From assembly GCA_036381615.1 (NCBI GenBank), contig DASVCL010000053.1, positions 1-34,624 on the forward strand: DNA of 34,624 nucleotides, in the 5' to 3' direction. The position numbers were made by a program, and so were the translations under genes. The first letter of the stretch is position 1, and each line of letters opens with the position of its first letter. The stretch is from CALANV01 sp036381615 (GTDB lineage Bacteria > Pseudomonadota > Alphaproteobacteria > CACIAM-22H2). Below the pieces are notes generated by a model that had not been told where the DNA came from, did not search any database, and saw only the letters and a program-made list of their open reading frames with translations. Below are positions 34,608-34,624 of the stretch, piece after piece.

Positions 34608-34624
34608 GGGCGGCCTTCTAGCGG

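Overview
The window looks like an ordinary stretch of an alphaproteobacterial chromosome. The evidence is high GC content with strongly GC-biased third codon positions, the purL-bolA-grxD gene order, a class II DAHP synthase, a coaD-ppiA-ppiB cluster, gltX followed by cysS, and small proteins of alphaproteobacterial type. I place it in Alphaproteobacteria with good confidence, perhaps a Rhodospirillales-like lineage, but I cannot name the genus. I see no insertion sequence, prophage, CRISPR array or other obvious mobile DNA.

Layout, left to right. (1) 1-863, minus strand: the start of an exported protein that runs off the left edge, a short frameshifted remnant resembling the N-terminus of a PdxA-type dehydrogenase, and a small protein with a papain-like Cys-His-Asp pattern. 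(2) 1044-2801: coaD (coenzyme A synthesis) and two cyclophilins, one exported and one cytosolic, ending in an inverted REP-like repeat. (3) 3081-7758, minus: a complete branched-chain amino-acid-type ABC transporter in the order livG-livF-livK-livH-livM, with a hairpin between the binding-protein gene and the permease genes. (4) 7864-9643: tRNA-Val(CAC) with a clear promoter, a DUF3108 exported protein, and phosphoglycolate phosphatase. (5) 9816-15676: succinate-semialdehyde-type dehydrogenase, a DUF599 membrane protein, glutathione reductase, then on the minus strand a possible small protein, a YdcF-like protein and a cystathionine beta-lyase-type enzyme. (6) 15794-20875: class II DAHP synthase, nicotinate phosphoribosyltransferase-like protein, an SDR lacking the catalytic tyrosine, and glutamine-dependent NAD synthetase. 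(7) 21128-27337: gltX, cysS, cimA (citramalate synthase), trmJ and rpsD. Strong hairpins lie in the leaders of gltX, cimA and rpsD. (8) 27413-31692: a small membrane protein, an HxlR regulator divergent from a run of genes for an FMN flavoprotein, a YfcG-like glutathione transferase, a SugE/Gdx exporter, a LigB-type dioxygenase and a small membrane protein, followed by a Tat-exported intradiol dioxygenase. (9) 31760-34607, minus: purL-bolA-grxD.

Functionally, two NAD salvage/synthesis proteins sit together, and two thiol or iron-sulfur systems are present (gor, grxD-bolA). The HxlR region reads as a response to quinones or electrophiles. CimA indicates a threonine-independent isoleucine route alongside Liv-type uptake.

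I do not see a wholly new system. The points most worth a second look are a terminator-like hairpin between the rpsD promoter and its start codon, the HxlR-controlled module with two matching operator-like sites, the Tyr-to-Phe SDR, the decayed pdxA-like remnant, and the papain-like small protein. Coding assignments rest on translated motifs and gene context. Promoters, operators and hairpins were found by eye and are unverified.
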